The position numbers and the translations under genes are program-made. The notes beneath the pieces are model-generated. The model had not been told where the DNA came from and searched no databases. It was given only the letters and a program-made list of their open reading frames with translations. Of a stretch of DNA of 64,000 nt, positions 1 to 11,393 are shown one piece after another; the stretch's first letter is position 1, and each line of letters opens with the position of its first letter. Origin of the DNA: Pseudorhodobacter antarcticus (lineage in GTDB: Bacteria > Pseudomonadota > Alphaproteobacteria > Rhodobacterales > Rhodobacteraceae); assembly GCA_945862465.1 (NCBI GenBank), contig CAMAYO010000001.1, positions 37,988-101,987 of the forward strand, given 5' to 3'.

Positions 1-2438
1 GGCTGTTAGGGCGGCTGGACCGCGCTTTGGAAAGCTTTGCCCATCCGGCAGCGGCGCGGGCCTATGGCTGGGACATCGGCCAAGCGGACCAGCATAATGC
101 GTCTTTGTGGGCGATTGAGCCGGCCGAAAAGCGTGTGGCTGTAGCGGGGCTTTTGGTTGATTTCAAGGATCGGATTAGACCGATTCTGTCGGATTGCCCG
201 CGACAGGTGATCCATAATGATGCGAATGATTACAATGTCTTGCTAGACGAAGCTGGTGCTGTTTGCGGCCTTTTGGACTTTGGCGATATGGTCGAAAGCT
301 GGCGCGTTGTGGAACTTGCCGTGGCCTGCGCCTATGCCTTGATCGGGGCGCAAGACCCTATGGACGCGATCTTGCCTTTGGTGTCGGCCTATCACGCCGA
401 AAACCCGTTGCGAGAGGCGGAGATCGAGGCGCTTTTCCCCCTGATCAAGCTGCGCTATGCGGTGTCGATCACCATGGCGGCTGTGCAAATTCGCGCCAAC
501 CCCGAAAACGCCTATCTGCTGATCAGCCAAGAGGATGTCTGGCGCGAATTGCAGCGGCTTTGCGCCATGACCGCAAGGCTTGCCACTCTGCGCCTGCGGG
601 CGGCGTGCGGGTTTGATCCTGTGGCAGGGGCGGGCAAGGTGGAGCGGTGGCTTTATGCCAACGCCCATGCTTTTGCGCCTGTGCTGGACCCTTCGTTTTT
701 GGGCAAAGACGCGCAGGTTGCGCCCTATGGCGCGATGCGGGCAGAAGATGGCGCACAAAAGCCCCACCTTGGCATCGACATTCATGCGCCCGCACGCTCA
801 ACGGTGCAGGCCGCTTTCGCTGGGCGGGTGGCGTTCCTTTCAACCTCAACCGTTCTGCTAGAGCATGACGCTATGGGCCAAACCTTTTGGACACTTTATG
901 GCGCTTTGTCGCCCGACAGTTTGAAAGCGCTGCGCTTGGCGCAGCAGATCAGCGGGGGAGAGGGTTTTGCAACCCTTTCAAGCTCGGCACATCTGCATTT
1001 GCAAATTGTGACGGATCATTTGGGGCTGGGGGCCGAAATGCCCCAAATCGCGACCGAAGGGGATTGGGCCGTTTGGCGCGCCATCTCGCCCGATCCTTCT
1101 GGGGTTCTTGGCCTGCCCATGCCCGCCGCCGTGACCGTGCCGCGCCCCGCAGCCCAGTTGGTGGCCGAACGCCAGCGCCGTTTGGGGCGGTCGCTGTCCA
1201 CCGCCTATGCGCCGGACCCGCTTAAGATCGTGGGTGGCGAAGGATGTTATTTGATCGACGATCAGGGCCGCCGCTGGCTGGATATGGTCAACAACGTGGC
1301 CCATTGCGGCCACGCCCATCCGCGCGTGGTGGCGGCAGGCCAAGCGCAAATGGCGCGGCTGAACACCAATGCGCGCTACCTGCACGATGGGCTGATGGAC
1401 TATGCCGAGCGCTTGACTGCGCTGTTCCCCGCGCCTTTGTCGGTCTGCTTCTTTGTCAATTCTGGCAGCGAGGCGAATGACTTGGCCATCCGCTTGGCCC
1501 GTGCGGCCACGGGGCAACATGATTTGATCTGCGTCGATCACGCCTATCACGGCCATGTCACCAGCCTGATTGATGTCAGCCCCTATAAGTTCAACGGCAA
1601 GGGCGGCGCGGGTTGCCCGCCCCATGTGCGGGTGGCGGATATGCCTGATCCCTATCGTGGGCGCTGGCGTTACGGTGATGCCGGGGCAGGGCAGGGATAT
1701 GCCCAAAGCGTGGCCGATCAGGTGACGGCTTTGCAGAAACAGGGTCGTGGACCGGCGCTGTTTTTGTCAGAAGGTATCCTTGGCACCGGCGGCCAGATCG
1801 TGCCGCCGCAGGGCTACTTGGCTGCGGCCTATGCCCATGTGCGCAAAGCGGGCGGCCTGTGTTTGGCCGATGAGGTGCAGGTGGGCTTTGGGCGCATAGG
1901 GTCCCATATGTGGGCCTTTGAGGCGCAAGGTGTGGTGCCCGACATCGTGACCTTGGGCAAGCCCATCGGCAACGGCCACCCGATGGCGGCTGTGATCACC
2001 ACACCCGCCATCGCCAATGCTTTCGCCAATGGGATGGAGTATTTCAACACTTTCGGCGGCAATCCCGTCTCGGCAGCCATCGGGCTTGCCGTGCTGGATG
2101 TGATCCGCGACGAAAGGCTGATGGCGCATTGTCAGGCCATGGGCCAGCGCCTGATGGATGGTGCAAGGGAACTGGCCAAGCGGCACGAGGCGATTGGCGA
2201 AGTGCGGGGCTTGGGCCTGTTCAACGGGATCGAACTGGTGCAAGACCGCGCCACCCTTGCCCCCGCGCCCGACCTTCTTGCCCGTGTGATCACCCGCATG
2301 AAGCAAGATCACCAGATTTTGCTGTCCAGCGAGGGGCCCTTGCACAATGTGCTGAAAATCAAGCCGCCCGCCGCCTTTAGCGCCGCTGATTGCGACCGAT
2401 TCTTGCACGGCTTGGACCAAGCCTTGGCCGCTGGATAG
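1..2438 (+). CDS. Kinase/M23-like/class III aminotransferase fusion, 5' end missing
   Basis: The reading frame is open to the window edge, so the N-terminus is missing; the visible part is about 810 residues. Three domains follow in order. The first is the C-terminal half of an aminoglycoside-phosphotransferase-type kinase, with the catalytic HNDANDYN loop near nt 211-234 followed by LLDFGD. The second is an M23/LytM-like domain with HLGID near nt 768 and an HLHLQI motif near nt 990. The third is a class III PLP aminotransferase from about nt 1190 to the end, with its PLP lysine in TLGKPIGNG near nt 1957. Kinase plus class III enzyme recalls hydroxylysine kinase with phospholyases of the ETNPPL/PHYKPL type, so the enzyme may phosphorylate an amino alcohol and then eliminate phosphate. 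That substrate is an inference. Both metal motifs of the M23 part look intact, which is unexpected in a cytosolic enzyme. Confidence 0.85.
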   Translation, partial: LLGRLDRALESFAHPAAARAYGWDIGQADQHNASLWAIEPAEKRVAVAGLLVDFKDRIRPILSDCPRQVIHNDANDYNVLLDEAGAVCGLLDFGDMVESWRVVELAVACAYALIGAQDPMDAILPLVSAYHAENPLREAEIEALFPLIKLRYAVSITMAAVQIRANPENAYLLISQEDVWRELQRLCAMTARLATLRLRAACGFDPVAGAGKVERWLYANAHAFAPVLDPSFLGKDAQVAPYGAMRAEDGAQKPHLGIDIHAPARSTVQAAFAGRVAFLSTSTVLLEHDAMGQTFWTLYGALSPDSLKALRLAQQISGGEGFATLSSSAHLHLQIVTDHLGLGAEMPQIATEGDWAVWRAISPDPSGVLGLPMPAAVTVPRPAAQLVAERQRRLGRSLSTAYAPDPLKIVGGEGCYLIDDQGRRWLDMVNNVAHCGHAHPRVVAAGQAQMARLNTNARYLHDGLMDYAERLTALFPAPLSVCFFVNSGSEANDLAIRLARAATGQHDLICVDHAYHGHVTSLIDVSPYKFNGKGGAGCPPHVRVADMPDPYRGRWRYGDAGAGQGYAQSVADQVTALQKQGRGPALFLSEGILGTGGQIVPPQGYLAAAYAHVRKAGGLCLADEVQVGFGRIGSHMWAFEAQGVVPDIVTLGKPIGNGHPMAAVITTPAIANAFANGMEYFNTFGGNPVSAAIGLAVLDVIRDERLMAHCQAMGQRLMDGARELAKRHEAIGEVRGLGLFNGIELVQDRATLAPAPDLLARVITRMKQDHQILLSSEGPLHNVLKIKPPAAFSAADCDRFLHGLDQALAAG

Positions 2439-2453
2439 GCCCCCCGAAACCGA

Positions 2454-2482
2454 AAACGGCGCGCCACTGGGGCGCGCCGTTT
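2454..2482. terminator. Bidirectional terminator hairpin
   Basis: A perfect 12-bp inverted repeat (AAACGGCGCGCC and its complement) encloses a 5-nt loop. It lies between the convergent aminotransferase fusion and eno. A-rich and T-rich ends on both sides would let it serve both strands. Confidence 0.75.
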
Positions 2483-2500
2483 CAAAAGTGTTCGCAGGTA

Positions 2501-3820
<1,320 letters not shown>

Positions 3821-3859
3821 TTACCCGTGGATTGTAACAAGGGGAAGAGGGGGCGGGGG

Positions 3860-4738
3860 TTAGGCGCGCTTTGAGCGTGCGCGGGCACGTTCGCGGGCGA
3901 AGGAATACAGGCCCGATCCGATGATGATGGCGGCACCCAGCAGGGTTAGACGGTCGGGGAATTCGGCAAAGGCGATGACGCCCAGCAAGATCGCAAAGAT
4001 CAGACGGGAGTAGCGGAAGGGCGAGACCACCGACACCTCGCCCGTGCGCGCGGCCGAGGTGATGGCCCAATATCCTGCCGTGCCGACGATCAAAGCGCCC
4101 AACATCATGCCTGATTGTTCCCAGTCTGGCATCACAGGCGTCTGAAACGCCAGCATCCCCGCGCCCAAGAGGGCTACCGAGGCTATGCCCCAAGCGGAAA
4201 CCTGCGTCGTGGAAAACTCTGGCGGCACCATGCGCGAGGCCAAGTCACGCAAGCCAAGGCCCGCGACCGTCACCAGCACCCACAAAGCTGCAGGGCTAAA
4301 GCCGTCCATCCCCGGACGGATCACCAGCAAAACGCCGCAAAAGCCCAAGGCAATTGCCGCCCACCGCCGCCAGCCGACCTTTTCGCCCATAAACAACGCC
4401 GCCCCCATCGTCACGGCCAAGGGCATGGCTTGCAGCACGGCAGACACTGTGGCCAAGGGCACAGAGGCCAGCGCCGTGATATAGGCAATCGTGCCCACCA
4501 TCTCGCCCGCGTTGCGCGCCAGAACCCATGGGTGCAGCGCATCACGGGTGAAGGTGCGCTTGCCTTCATAGCGGGCGAGGGCTGCGAAAAAGGCCCAGCT
4601 GAACAGGCAGGTCACAAGCAAAATCTCGCCCGTTGGAATATCGCGGGCGGCGAATTTCAGGAACATGTCTTCCAGCCCAAACAAGGCCATCGAGGCCGTC
4701 ATCAAGCCAATGCCGCGCAGATTGTCGGCGGGGGTCAT
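3860..4738 (-). CDS. EamA/DMT-family transporter downstream of fur-like gene
   Basis: Inner-membrane protein of 292 residues with about ten hydrophobic helices arranged as two EamA repeats, typical of the drug/metabolite transporter superfamily (10 TMS). The C-terminus is short and arginine/lysine-rich. Substrate cannot be read from the sequence; family members export amino acids, nucleosides or other metabolites. Its ATG overlaps the stop of the Fur-family gene by 4 bp, so the two are translationally coupled and almost certainly cotranscribed. It may therefore share metal-responsive control, but that is inference. Confidence 0.88.
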   Translation of the reverse strand: MTPADNLRGIGLMTASMALFGLEDMFLKFAARDIPTGEILLVTCLFSWAFFAALARYEGKRTFTRDALHPWVLARNAGEMVGTIAYITALASVPLATVSAVLQAMPLAVTMGAALFMGEKVGWRRWAAIALGFCGVLLVIRPGMDGFSPAALWVLVTVAGLGLRDLASRMVPPEFSTTQVSAWGIASVALLGAGMLAFQTPVMPDWEQSGMMLGALIVGTAGYWAITSAARTGEVSVVSPFRYSRLIFAILLGVIAFAEFPDRLTLLGAAIIIGSGLYSFARERARARSKRA

Positions 4739-5157
4739 ACTGGCCCTGCGTCTTTACGGGTGGGAACGCCCAAAAGTTCCAAACGGTGGCCGATCAATTG
4801 ATAGCCTAGGCGGGCGGCAATTTTTTCCTGCAGGGCTTCAATCTCGGGATCGACAAATTCGATCACTTGGCCGGTGGTGACATCGATCAAATGGTCATGG
4901 TGGTCGCGTTCGGCATCTTCATAGCGCGCGCGGCCATCGCCGAATTCGTGACGCTCCAGCAGGCCCGCCTCTTCAAACAGTTTCACCGTGCGGTAGACCG
5001 TTGCCAGCGAGATGCGCGCGTCGATGCGTGCGGCGCGGGCGTAAAGCTCTTCGACATCGGGGTGATCAAAGGCCTCGCCCAGAACGCGCGCGATCACGCG
5101 GCGCTGGTCGGTCATGCGCAGGCCCTTGGCCATGCTGCGGGCGATGATGTCGGTCAT
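4735..5157 (-). CDS. Fur-family transcriptional regulator (Fur/Mur type)
   Basis: Metal-sensing DNA-binding repressor of 140 residues. The N-terminal winged helix covers about 10-75, with the recognition region ISLATVYRTVKLFEEAGL typical of Fur. The metal-site motif HHDHLID is at 86-92. There is no cysteine in the protein, so the structural CxxC zinc sites of gammaproteobacterial Fur are absent; this is usual for alphaproteobacterial Fur/Mur. It does not look like Irr, because the Irr heme-binding motifs are missing. The ATG at 5157 has AAGGA nearby. The reading frame stays open far upstream, but that extension lies opposite a real gene and is not coding. The gene leads an operon with a DMT exporter. 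Confidence 0.92.
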   Translation of the reverse strand: MTDIIARSMAKGLRMTDQRRVIARVLGEAFDHPDVEELYARAARIDARISLATVYRTVKLFEEAGLLERHEFGDGRARYEDAERDHHDHLIDVTTGQVIEFVDPEIEALQEKIAARLGYQLIGHRLELLGVPTRKDAGPV

Positions 5158-5292
5158 GGCGCGTCCTTTTGCTGAAGGCGCTTTAGGCCAAATACACCCC
5201 AACGGCCAGAGGATTGATGCCATGCGCCCGAATGGCCGCTTGACGCTGGCGGTCAAGGCGCGAAAGGTGGCCGCGAAATTCGGGGGGCTATC

Positions 5293-6180
5293 ATGCGCAA
5301 AGACAGGTTGGACGGCTTTGGATTTGCAACCTTGCTTGCCGTGGCGGGGATATTGGCGGCCAACCAGATTATCATCAAGATCGTCGACAAGGGCCTGCAA
5401 CCTGTTTTCTTTGCCGGCGCGCGGTCGGCCATTGCCATTTTGTTTGTGGCGGCGTGGATGGCCTATCGCGGGCTTTTGGGTCGGATGCGCTGGGCCGATC
5501 TGGGGCCCGGGGTGTTGATCGGCACGGTCTTTGCGATTGAGTTCATCGGCCTTTTCATTGCCCTTGACCTCACCACTGTCGGCCACGCCGCTTTGATCAT
5601 GTATTCCATGCCGGTCTGGATGGGCATTTTGGCGCATTTTTTCATTCCCGGTGAACGCGCCACGCCGATGAAGGCCGCAGGGCTTGCGCTGGCCTTTTTG
5701 GGCACGGCTTGGGCCATCACCTCGCGTGGGGGGGCCAATGCGGGGCAGGTCAGTTGGTTGGGCGATGCCTGCGCTTTGGTAGGCGCCTTGGGCTGGGCGG
5801 GCACGGCGTTTATTGCGCGCACCTCGCGGCTGAAAGATGCGGGGCCAGAGGCGCAATTGTTCTGGATGGTGATCGTCTCGGCCCCAATTCTTCTGGCGGT
5901 CTCGCCTTTGTTTGGGCCCTTGATCCGCGATGTCACGCCGATGCATTGGGTGTGGCTGGTGATACAATCGGGCGTGGTTGTGGCGGGGGGCTTTGTGACG
6001 TGGATGTGGCTTTTGTCGGTTTATCCGACCTCCACCGTCGCCTCGTTTTCTTTCCTGACCCCGATTCTGTCGATTCTGCTGGGCCATTTTTTGTTTGGCG
6101 AGGTCTTGAGCCTTACCCTTTTGGGTGCCGCGGCCTTGGTGTCGGTGGGGATCATCTTGATCAACCAAAAGGCCCGTTAA
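5293..6180 (+). CDS. EamA/DMT-family transporter
   Basis: A second DMT exporter, 295 residues, with ten hydrophobic segments in two EamA repeats; inner-membrane location. It is divergent from the Fur-family gene across 135 bp and thus could share a control region with it. The substrate is unknown. It is clearly distinct in sequence from the exporter at 3860-4738, so this is not a recent duplication. The start follows a GGGGGG run upstream of ATG. Confidence 0.88.
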   Translation: MRKDRLDGFGFATLLAVAGILAANQIIIKIVDKGLQPVFFAGARSAIAILFVAAWMAYRGLLGRMRWADLGPGVLIGTVFAIEFIGLFIALDLTTVGHAALIMYSMPVWMGILAHFFIPGERATPMKAAGLALAFLGTAWAITSRGGANAGQVSWLGDACALVGALGWAGTAFIARTSRLKDAGPEAQLFWMVIVSAPILLAVSPLFGPLIRDVTPMHWVWLVIQSGVVVAGGFVTWMWLLSVYPTSTVASFSFLTPILSILLGHFLFGEVLSLTLLGAAALVSVGIILINQKAR

Positions 6181-6610
6181 GGGCAAAGCCTGATTCCACG
6201 CCCAAGGTGTGGATGATCAAGCGCGGCATTTGGCATGGGCCAAGTGGTCTTTTTGCATGGCTATTTTGTCCCCGATCCACAGCGTCAAACCCTTCATCCC
6301 CTGCTTTGTCCACAGGCGCGAAACGGTGGCGAAAACGCCACACCTAGACGCAGACTGCACGTCAAGCACAAAATATAGCTTTTTTGACAATAATTTTGTT
6401 GTCGATCGCTAAATCTTGCGTCAGTTTGATCAGGTCGGGGCACAGCCGAATAACAGGCGGGCCGTGACGGGGACAAATTAGATCGATCACAGCCTCAATT
6501 TCGAGGAGCGCGCCTGACATCGGGGGCGATTTGTGGCGTGTCGACATTGCCCGGGGATCAACGAAGGACGGGGCCAAACGAGCCTCGCCAGAAAAAGGAG
6601 TGACGGGGCA
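6181..6610. other. 430-bp non-coding region upstream of nrdJ
   Basis: No credible gene here. The segment holds the promoter and candidate NrdR boxes listed separately at 6366-6402, plus about 200 nt of leader before nrdJ. I looked for the conserved B12-box of a cobalamin riboswitch, which can occur before class II reductase genes, and did not find one. Local AT-richness around 6360-6420 contrasts with the flanking GC-rich DNA and marks the regulatory core. Confidence 0.6.
6366..6402. promoter_or_regulatory. Candidate tandem NrdR boxes over the nrdJ promoter
   Basis: Two AT-rich 16-mers start at 6366 and 6387. The first matches the NrdR consensus (acaCwAtATaTwGtgt) at 12 of 16 positions and the second at about 10 of 16; the second also carries the arms GACAA/TTGTC. 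Their centres are 21 bp apart, two helical turns, as expected for paired NrdR boxes. A TTGACA hexamer (6384-6389) overlaps the second box. NrdR is the ATP/dATP-responsive repressor of ribonucleotide reductase genes. Confidence 0.55.
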
Positions 6611-9600
6611 ATGAAGATCGAGCGCAAGTTTACATCCAATGATACCGGAGCCTATGGGGCGCTGAGTTTTCAGGTGACCACCTCGGAAATTCGCAATCCT
6701 GACGGCAAGGTCGTGTTCCGCAACGAAGCGGTCGAGGTGCCCGACGGCTGGAGCCAAGTGGCAGCCGACGTTCTGGCGCAGAAATACTTCCGCAAGGCGG
6801 GCATTCCTGCCGTGACCAAGCGCGTGTCTGAAAAAGGCGTGCCGCGCTTTTTGTGGCGTCAAGTGCCCGATCTGGAAGCGCTAGAGCAGTTGCCCGCCGA
6901 CAAGCGCTATGTCGGTGAAACCAGCGCCAAGCAGGTGTTTGATCGCTTGGCGGGTGCGTGGACCTATTGGGGCTGGAAGGGCGGCTATTTCACGACCGAA
7001 GCCGATGCCAAAGCCTATTTTGACGAGATGCGCTTTATGCTGGCGCGTCAGATGGCGGCCCCCAACTCTCCGCAATGGTTCAACACCGGTCTGCATTGGG
7101 CTTACGGTATCGATGGCCCGTCACAGGGTCACTACTATGTCGATCACCAGACCAAGGTGCTGACCAAGTCGAACTCGGCCTATGAACATCCCCAGCCCCA
7201 CGCCTGCTTTATTCAGTCGGTGCGCGATGATTTGGTGGGCGATGGCGGGATCATGGACCTGTGGGTGCGTGAAGCACGCCTGTTCAAATACGGCTCTGGC
7301 ACCGGCACCAACTTCTCGTCGCTGCGCGGCGAGGGAGAGCATCTGTCGGGCGGCGGCAAATCGTCGGGCCTGATGGGCTTTTTGAAAATCGGCGACCGTG
7401 CTGCGGGCGCTATCAAATCGGGCGGCACCACACGCCGTGCGGCCAAGATGGTGATCTGCGATATGGATCACCCCGATGTGGAAGCTTTCATCAACTGGAA
7501 AGTGATCGAAGAGCAAAAGGTGGCCTCGCTGGTCGCCGGTTCCAAGGCGCATGAAGCGCGCCTGAACGAGATTTTCACCGCCATTCGCACATGGGATGGG
7601 TCGTCGGAAGATTCGGTTGATCCGGCCAAGAACCCCGCGCTGAAAGCGGCGATCAAATCGGCCAAAAAAGCCATGATCCCCGACACCTACACCTTCCGTA
7701 TCCTGCAATACGCCAAGCAGGGCTTCACCTCGATCGAATTCCCCACCTATGACACCGATTGGGATTCCGAAGCCTATATGACGGTTTCGGGCCAAAACTC
7801 GAACAACTCGGTTCGGGTGACGGATTCCTTCCTGAAGGCTGTCAAAGACGATCTGCCGTGGGAATTGATCCGCCGCACCGATGGCAAAGTAGCCAAGACC
7901 ATCTCAGCGCGCGAGTTGTGGGACCAGATCGGCCACGCCGCTTGGGCCTGTGCTGACCCGGGCATCCAGTTTCACGACACGGTCAATGCGTGGCACACCT
8001 GCCCCGAAGATGGGCCAATCCGTGGATCGAACCCGTGTTCGGAATATATGTTCTTGGATGATACGGCCTGCAATCTGGCCTCGATGAACTTGCTGACGTT
8101 CCAAAAGAACGCCAAGTTTGACGCCGAAGCCTATATGCACGCGACACGGCTTTGGACGATCACGCTGGAAATTTCGGTGATGATGGCGCAGTTCCCATCC
8201 AAGGAAATTGCCCAGCTGTCTTATGATTTCCGCACCTTGGGCCTAGGCTATGCCAACATTGGCGGTTTGCTGATGACGATGGGCCTAGGCTATGACAGCA
8301 AAGAAGGTCGCGCTTTGTGCGGGGCGCTGACAGCGCTTATGACGGGCGTATCCTATGCCACCTCGGCCGAGATGGCCAAGGAATTGGGCGCTTTCCCCAG
8401 CTATGATCGTAACGCCAAACACATGCTGCGCGTGATCCGCAACCACCGCGCGGCAGCCCATGGCACGGGCGCTTATCAGGGGCTGAATGTTGATCCGGTC
8501 ACGCTGGACCATCGCAACTGCCCCGATCAGACGCTGGTGGCCTTGGCCAAATCGGCTTGGGATGAGGCACTGGCCTTGGGCGAGGTGCATGGCTATCGCA
8601 ACGCGCAAACCACCGTTATCGCCCCCACGGGTACAATCGGGCTGGTGATGGATTGCGACACCACGGGCATCGAGCCTGACTTCGCCTTGGTTAAGTTCAA
8701 GAAACTGGCGGGCGGCGGTTACTTTAAGATCATCAACCAATCGGTTCCGGGCGCTTTGGAAACCTTGGGCTATCCCAGCCACCAAATCGCCGAGATGGTG
8801 GCCTATGCCGTGGGCCACGGGTCTATCGCGCAGGCCCCTGCGATCAACCACACCTCGCTGATCGGTCACGGCTTTGGCCCGCGCGAGATTGAAAAGATCG
8901 AAGCGGCCCTGCCCACGGCCTTTGACATCCGCTTTGTCTTTAACCAATGGACGCTGGGTGAAGATTTCTGCAAAGGCACCTTGGGCATTCCGGCTGACAA
9001 GATGGCTGACCCCAGCTTTGACCTGCTGCGCCATTTGGGCTTTACCAAGGCCCAGATCGACGCCTGCAACGACCATGTTTGCGGCACGATGACGCTGGAA
9101 GGCGCGCCCTTCCTGAAGCAGCACCACTACAACGTCTTCGATTGCGCCAATGCTTGCGGCAAAAAGGGCAAGCGGTATTTGTCGGTGGAAAGCCATATCT
9201 ACATGATGGCGGCGGCACAGTCGTTCATCTCGGGCGCTATTTCCAAGACGATCAATATGCCCAACTCGGCCAGCATCTCGGAAACGCTTGCGGCTTATGA
9301 GTTGTCGCATTCCTTGGGCATCAAGGCGAACGCGCTGTACCGCGATGGATCAAAGCTGAGCCAACCGCTGGCCTCGGCACTGATCGAAGACGATGAAGAG
9401 GCCGAAGAAATCCTCGCATCTGGGTCGGCGCAGGAAAAGGCGGCGGTGATTGCCGAGAAGATCGTTGAAAAGATCATCATCAAGGAAATCATCCGCACCA
9501 ACCGCGAAAAGCTGCCCGAACGGCGCAAGGGCTATACGCAAAAGGCCATCGTGGGCGGGCACAAGGTTTACCTGCGCACCGGCGAATACGGCGATGGCCG

Positions 9601-10306
9601 CTTGGGCGAGATTTTCATCGATATGCACAAGGAAGGTGCGGGCTTCCGCGCCATGATGAACAACTTCGCCATCGCGATCTCGGTTGGCCTGCAATACGGC
9701 GTGCCCTTGGACGAATATGTCGAAGCCTTCACCTTCACCCGCTTTGAACCGGCGGGCATGGTGCAGGGCAATGATTCTGTCAAGAATGCCACCTCGATCC
9801 TGGATTACATCTTCCGCGAACTGGCGATTTCTTACCTAGACCGCACCGATCTGGCGCATGTGAAGCCCACGGGCCATTCGTTCGACGATCTGGGTCGTGG
9901 CGATGAAGAGGGCAAGCGCAACATCTCGGATCTGTCCGAAACGGCGGCGACGCGCGGGCTAGAGGTGATCAAGCAAATCTCCTCAACCGGCTATCTGCGC
10001 AAGCGCGTGCCGCAGGATTTGGTGGTGCTGCAAGGTGGCATGGGGATGACGGGCTTTTCCGGCATGGGGGCTGCGGGCGATATGACCGCAACCTTGCTGA
10101 TGCCAGAAGCCGCTAAGATTGCGGTTGGTGGCGGCATTGCCTCGACGGCCCTTTCGTCCGGCACGGTCAGCATGGACCAACGCTCTAAAGCCAAGATGCA
10201 GGGCTATGAAGGCGATCCGTGCGGCGAGTGCGGCAACTACACGCTGGTGCGCAACGGCACCTGCATGAAGTGCAACACCTGCGGCGGGACGAGCGGGTGT
10301 AGCTGA
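6611..10306 (+). CDS. nrdJ: Adenosylcobalamin-dependent ribonucleotide reductase (class II)
   Basis: Reduces ribonucleotides to deoxyribonucleotides using adenosylcobalamin, independent of oxygen; 1231 residues, the usual size of the large alphaproteobacterial form. Visible landmarks include the N-terminal [11 protein letters not shown] cysteine region, the NPCSEY and CNLASMNL active-site segment in the middle, and a C-terminal redox/zinc tail with CGECGNY, CMKC and a terminal CGGTSGCS. The start at 6611 has AGGAG 10 bases upstream and gives the conserved MKIERKFT N-terminus. An upstream in-frame GTG at 6533 has no support. A strong terminator follows at 10334. The gene stands alone, downstream of candidate NrdR boxes. 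Confidence 0.97.
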   Translation: MKIERKFTSNDTGAYGALSFQVTTSEIRNPDGKVVFRNEAVEVPDGWSQVAADVLAQKYFRKAGIPAVTKRVSEKGVPRFLWRQVPDLEALEQLPADKRYVGETSAKQVFDRLAGAWTYWGWKGGYFTTEADAKAYFDEMRFMLARQMAAPNSPQWFNTGLHWAYGIDGPSQGHYYVDHQTKVLTKSNSAYEHPQPHACFIQSVRDDLVGDGGIMDLWVREARLFKYGSGTGTNFSSLRGEGEHLSGGGKSSGLMGFLKIGDRAAGAIKSGGTTRRAAKMVICDMDHPDVEAFINWKVIEEQKVASLVAGSKAHEARLNEIFTAIRTWDGSSEDSVDPAKNPALKAAIKSAKKAMIPDTYTFRILQYAKQGFTSIEFPTYDTDWDSEAYMTVSGQNSNNSVRVTDSFLKAVKDDLPWELIRRTDGKVAKTISARELWDQIGHAAWACADPGIQFHDTVNAWHTCPEDGPIRGSNPCSEYMFLDDTACNLASMNLLTFQKNAKFDAEAYMHATRLWTITLEISVMMAQFPSKEIAQLSYDFRTLGLGYANIGGLLMTMGLGYDSKEGRALCGALTALMTGVSYATSAEMAKELGAFPSYDRNAKHMLRVIRNHRAAAHGTGAYQGLNVDPVTLDHRNCPDQTLVALAKSAWDEALALGEVHGYRNAQTTVIAPTGTIGLVMDCDTTGIEPDFALVKFKKLAGGGYFKIINQSVPGALETLGYPSHQIAEMVAYAVGHGSIAQAPAINHTSLIGHGFGPREIEKIEAALPTAFDIRFVFNQWTLGEDFCKGTLGIPADKMADPSFDLLRHLGFTKAQIDACNDHVCGTMTLEGAPFLKQHHYNVFDCANACGKKGKRYLSVESHIYMMAAAQSFISGAISKTINMPNSASISETLAAYELSHSLGIKANALYRDGSKLSQPLASALIEDDEEAEEILASGSAQEKAAVIAEKIVEKIIIKEIIRTNREKLPERRKGYTQKAIVGGHKVYLRTGEYGDGRLGEIFIDMHKEGAGFRAMMNNFAIAISVGLQYGVPLDEYVEAFTFTRFEPAGMVQGNDSVKNATSILDYIFRELAISYLDRTDLAHVKPTGHSFDDLGRGDEEGKRNISDLSETAATRGLEVIKQISSTGYLRKRVPQDLVVLQGGMGMTGFSGMGAAGDMTATLLMPEAAKIAVGGGIASTALSSGTVSMDQRSKAKMQGYEGDPCGECGNYTLVRNGTCMKCNTCGGTSGCS

Positions 10307-10333
10307 TAGCTCTTAATAGCGCGCAAGTTTTGA

Positions 10334-10363
10334 GGGGCGGGACCGCAGGGTCTTGCCCCTTTT
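10334..10363 (+). terminator. Rho-independent terminator of nrdJ
   Basis: An 11-bp stem (two G-U pairs) with a GCAG loop is followed directly by TTTT, 28 bp after the nrdJ stop. It lies between convergent nrdJ and the third DMT gene. Confidence 0.8.
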
Positions 10364-10437
10364 GCGTGGCGACAGGTGGGGGCGTTGCAGCCTCCGGCGG
10401 GGATATTTGGGCACGTATGAAAGGGGGGGGCGGGGGC

Positions 10438-11307
10438 CTAGTTGCCTTGGCGCAGACGCCAGACGCCGTGGGTGATCAATGCCGCAAGGATGACCCCGCC
10501 GCCGATCAGGGTAAGGGGGGTGGGCGCTTCGTTTAGTACGGCCCAAACCAGCAGGGGCGAGGCTACGATTTCCAGCATGGTGATCATCGAGACTTCCGCC
10601 GCGGGCAGGTGGCGCGGGCCGATCATTTGCAAAGCACAGCCCCCCGCCAACACCACAGCGCCGCTGATGGTGACAAGGCCGATTTGCCCAATATCAAAGC
10701 TGGCATGGGGCGCGAAAGGATAGGCCAGCAAGGCGGTTGCAAAATATCCAAGCCCCGCAGACACGATCAGGCTTTGCGCGCCGGTTTTGCGCAGGATGAC
10801 GTAATAGGCCGCCGCAGAGGCCGCATTCAAGAACGCGATGAAATCCCCCCACAGATGCCCACCGCCCAGCGACCCGCTGGCAATAACCCCCACGCCGGTA
10901 AAGACGGCGAGCATGCACAGCATCGTCATAGGCGCGATCCGCTCGCGCAAAAGCACAAAAGCCAAAAGGGCCGAGAGGAACGGCGAGGAGGCATAAAGCA
11001 GCATGGTGTTGGCGACACTCGTCTGCCCCAAGGCCATCAGATACAAAAATGACCCAAGTCCTTGCGCGAGGATCAGCAAGAGTGAGGGCCAAGACAGCAA
11101 AACCCGCCACGAGGGAATCAGATGCGGCGCAAAAAGCGCTGTGCCCACCAGCGTGACCGACCCACCAATCATGCCGCGCCAGATGGCGACATCCATCACA
11201 TTGGCCCCGATCAACCGCACCAAAAGCGCATCAGGCACAAACAGGGCCGCACCCGCCAAGGTATAGGCAAGGCCAAGGCGCGGATTGGGGGTGAAAGTTT
11301 GGCTCAT
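10438..11307 (-). CDS. EamA/DMT-family transporter
   Basis: Third DMT exporter in the first 11 kb, 289 residues, with about ten membrane segments in two EamA repeats. It begins MSQTFTPNPRLGLAYTLAG and ends in a short basic tail (GVWRLRQGN). No strong ribosome-binding site precedes the ATG, so the exact start is the weakest part of the call. It is divergent from the LLM oxidoreductase operon across 86 bp. Export of a catabolic product of that operon is possible but not shown. Confidence 0.85.
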   Translation of the reverse strand: MSQTFTPNPRLGLAYTLAGAALFVPDALLVRLIGANVMDVAIWRGMIGGSVTLVGTALFAPHLIPSWRVLLSWPSLLLILAQGLGSFLYLMALGQTSVANTMLLYASSPFLSALLAFVLLRERIAPMTMLCMLAVFTGVGVIASGSLGGGHLWGDFIAFLNAASAAAYYVILRKTGAQSLIVSAGLGYFATALLAYPFAPHASFDIGQIGLVTISGAVVLAGGCALQMIGPRHLPAAEVSMITMLEIVASPLLVWAVLNEAPTPLTLIGGGVILAALITHGVWRLRQGN

Positions 11308-11393
11308 GCTGCCAGAAATCAGGTCTTGGCGCGAAAGGGAAGTGTTGACGCTGCGACACAGATGAACAAGTCTTGCCCAAAGCGGAGGATCCG

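Noticed and set aside
5158-6186. Long N-terminal extension of the Fur-family frame
   Set aside because: The extension is opposite the DMT gene at 5293-6180, is rich in Arg/Gln/His, and Fur proteins start at the ATG at 5157.
6400-6610. Cobalamin riboswitch before nrdJ
   Set aside because: I looked for the conserved B12-box and the expected long structured leader; neither is visible.
8285-9310. 341-codon open frame antisense to nrdJ
   Set aside because: It is a shadow of the nrdJ frame, with no ribosome-binding site and no family match.
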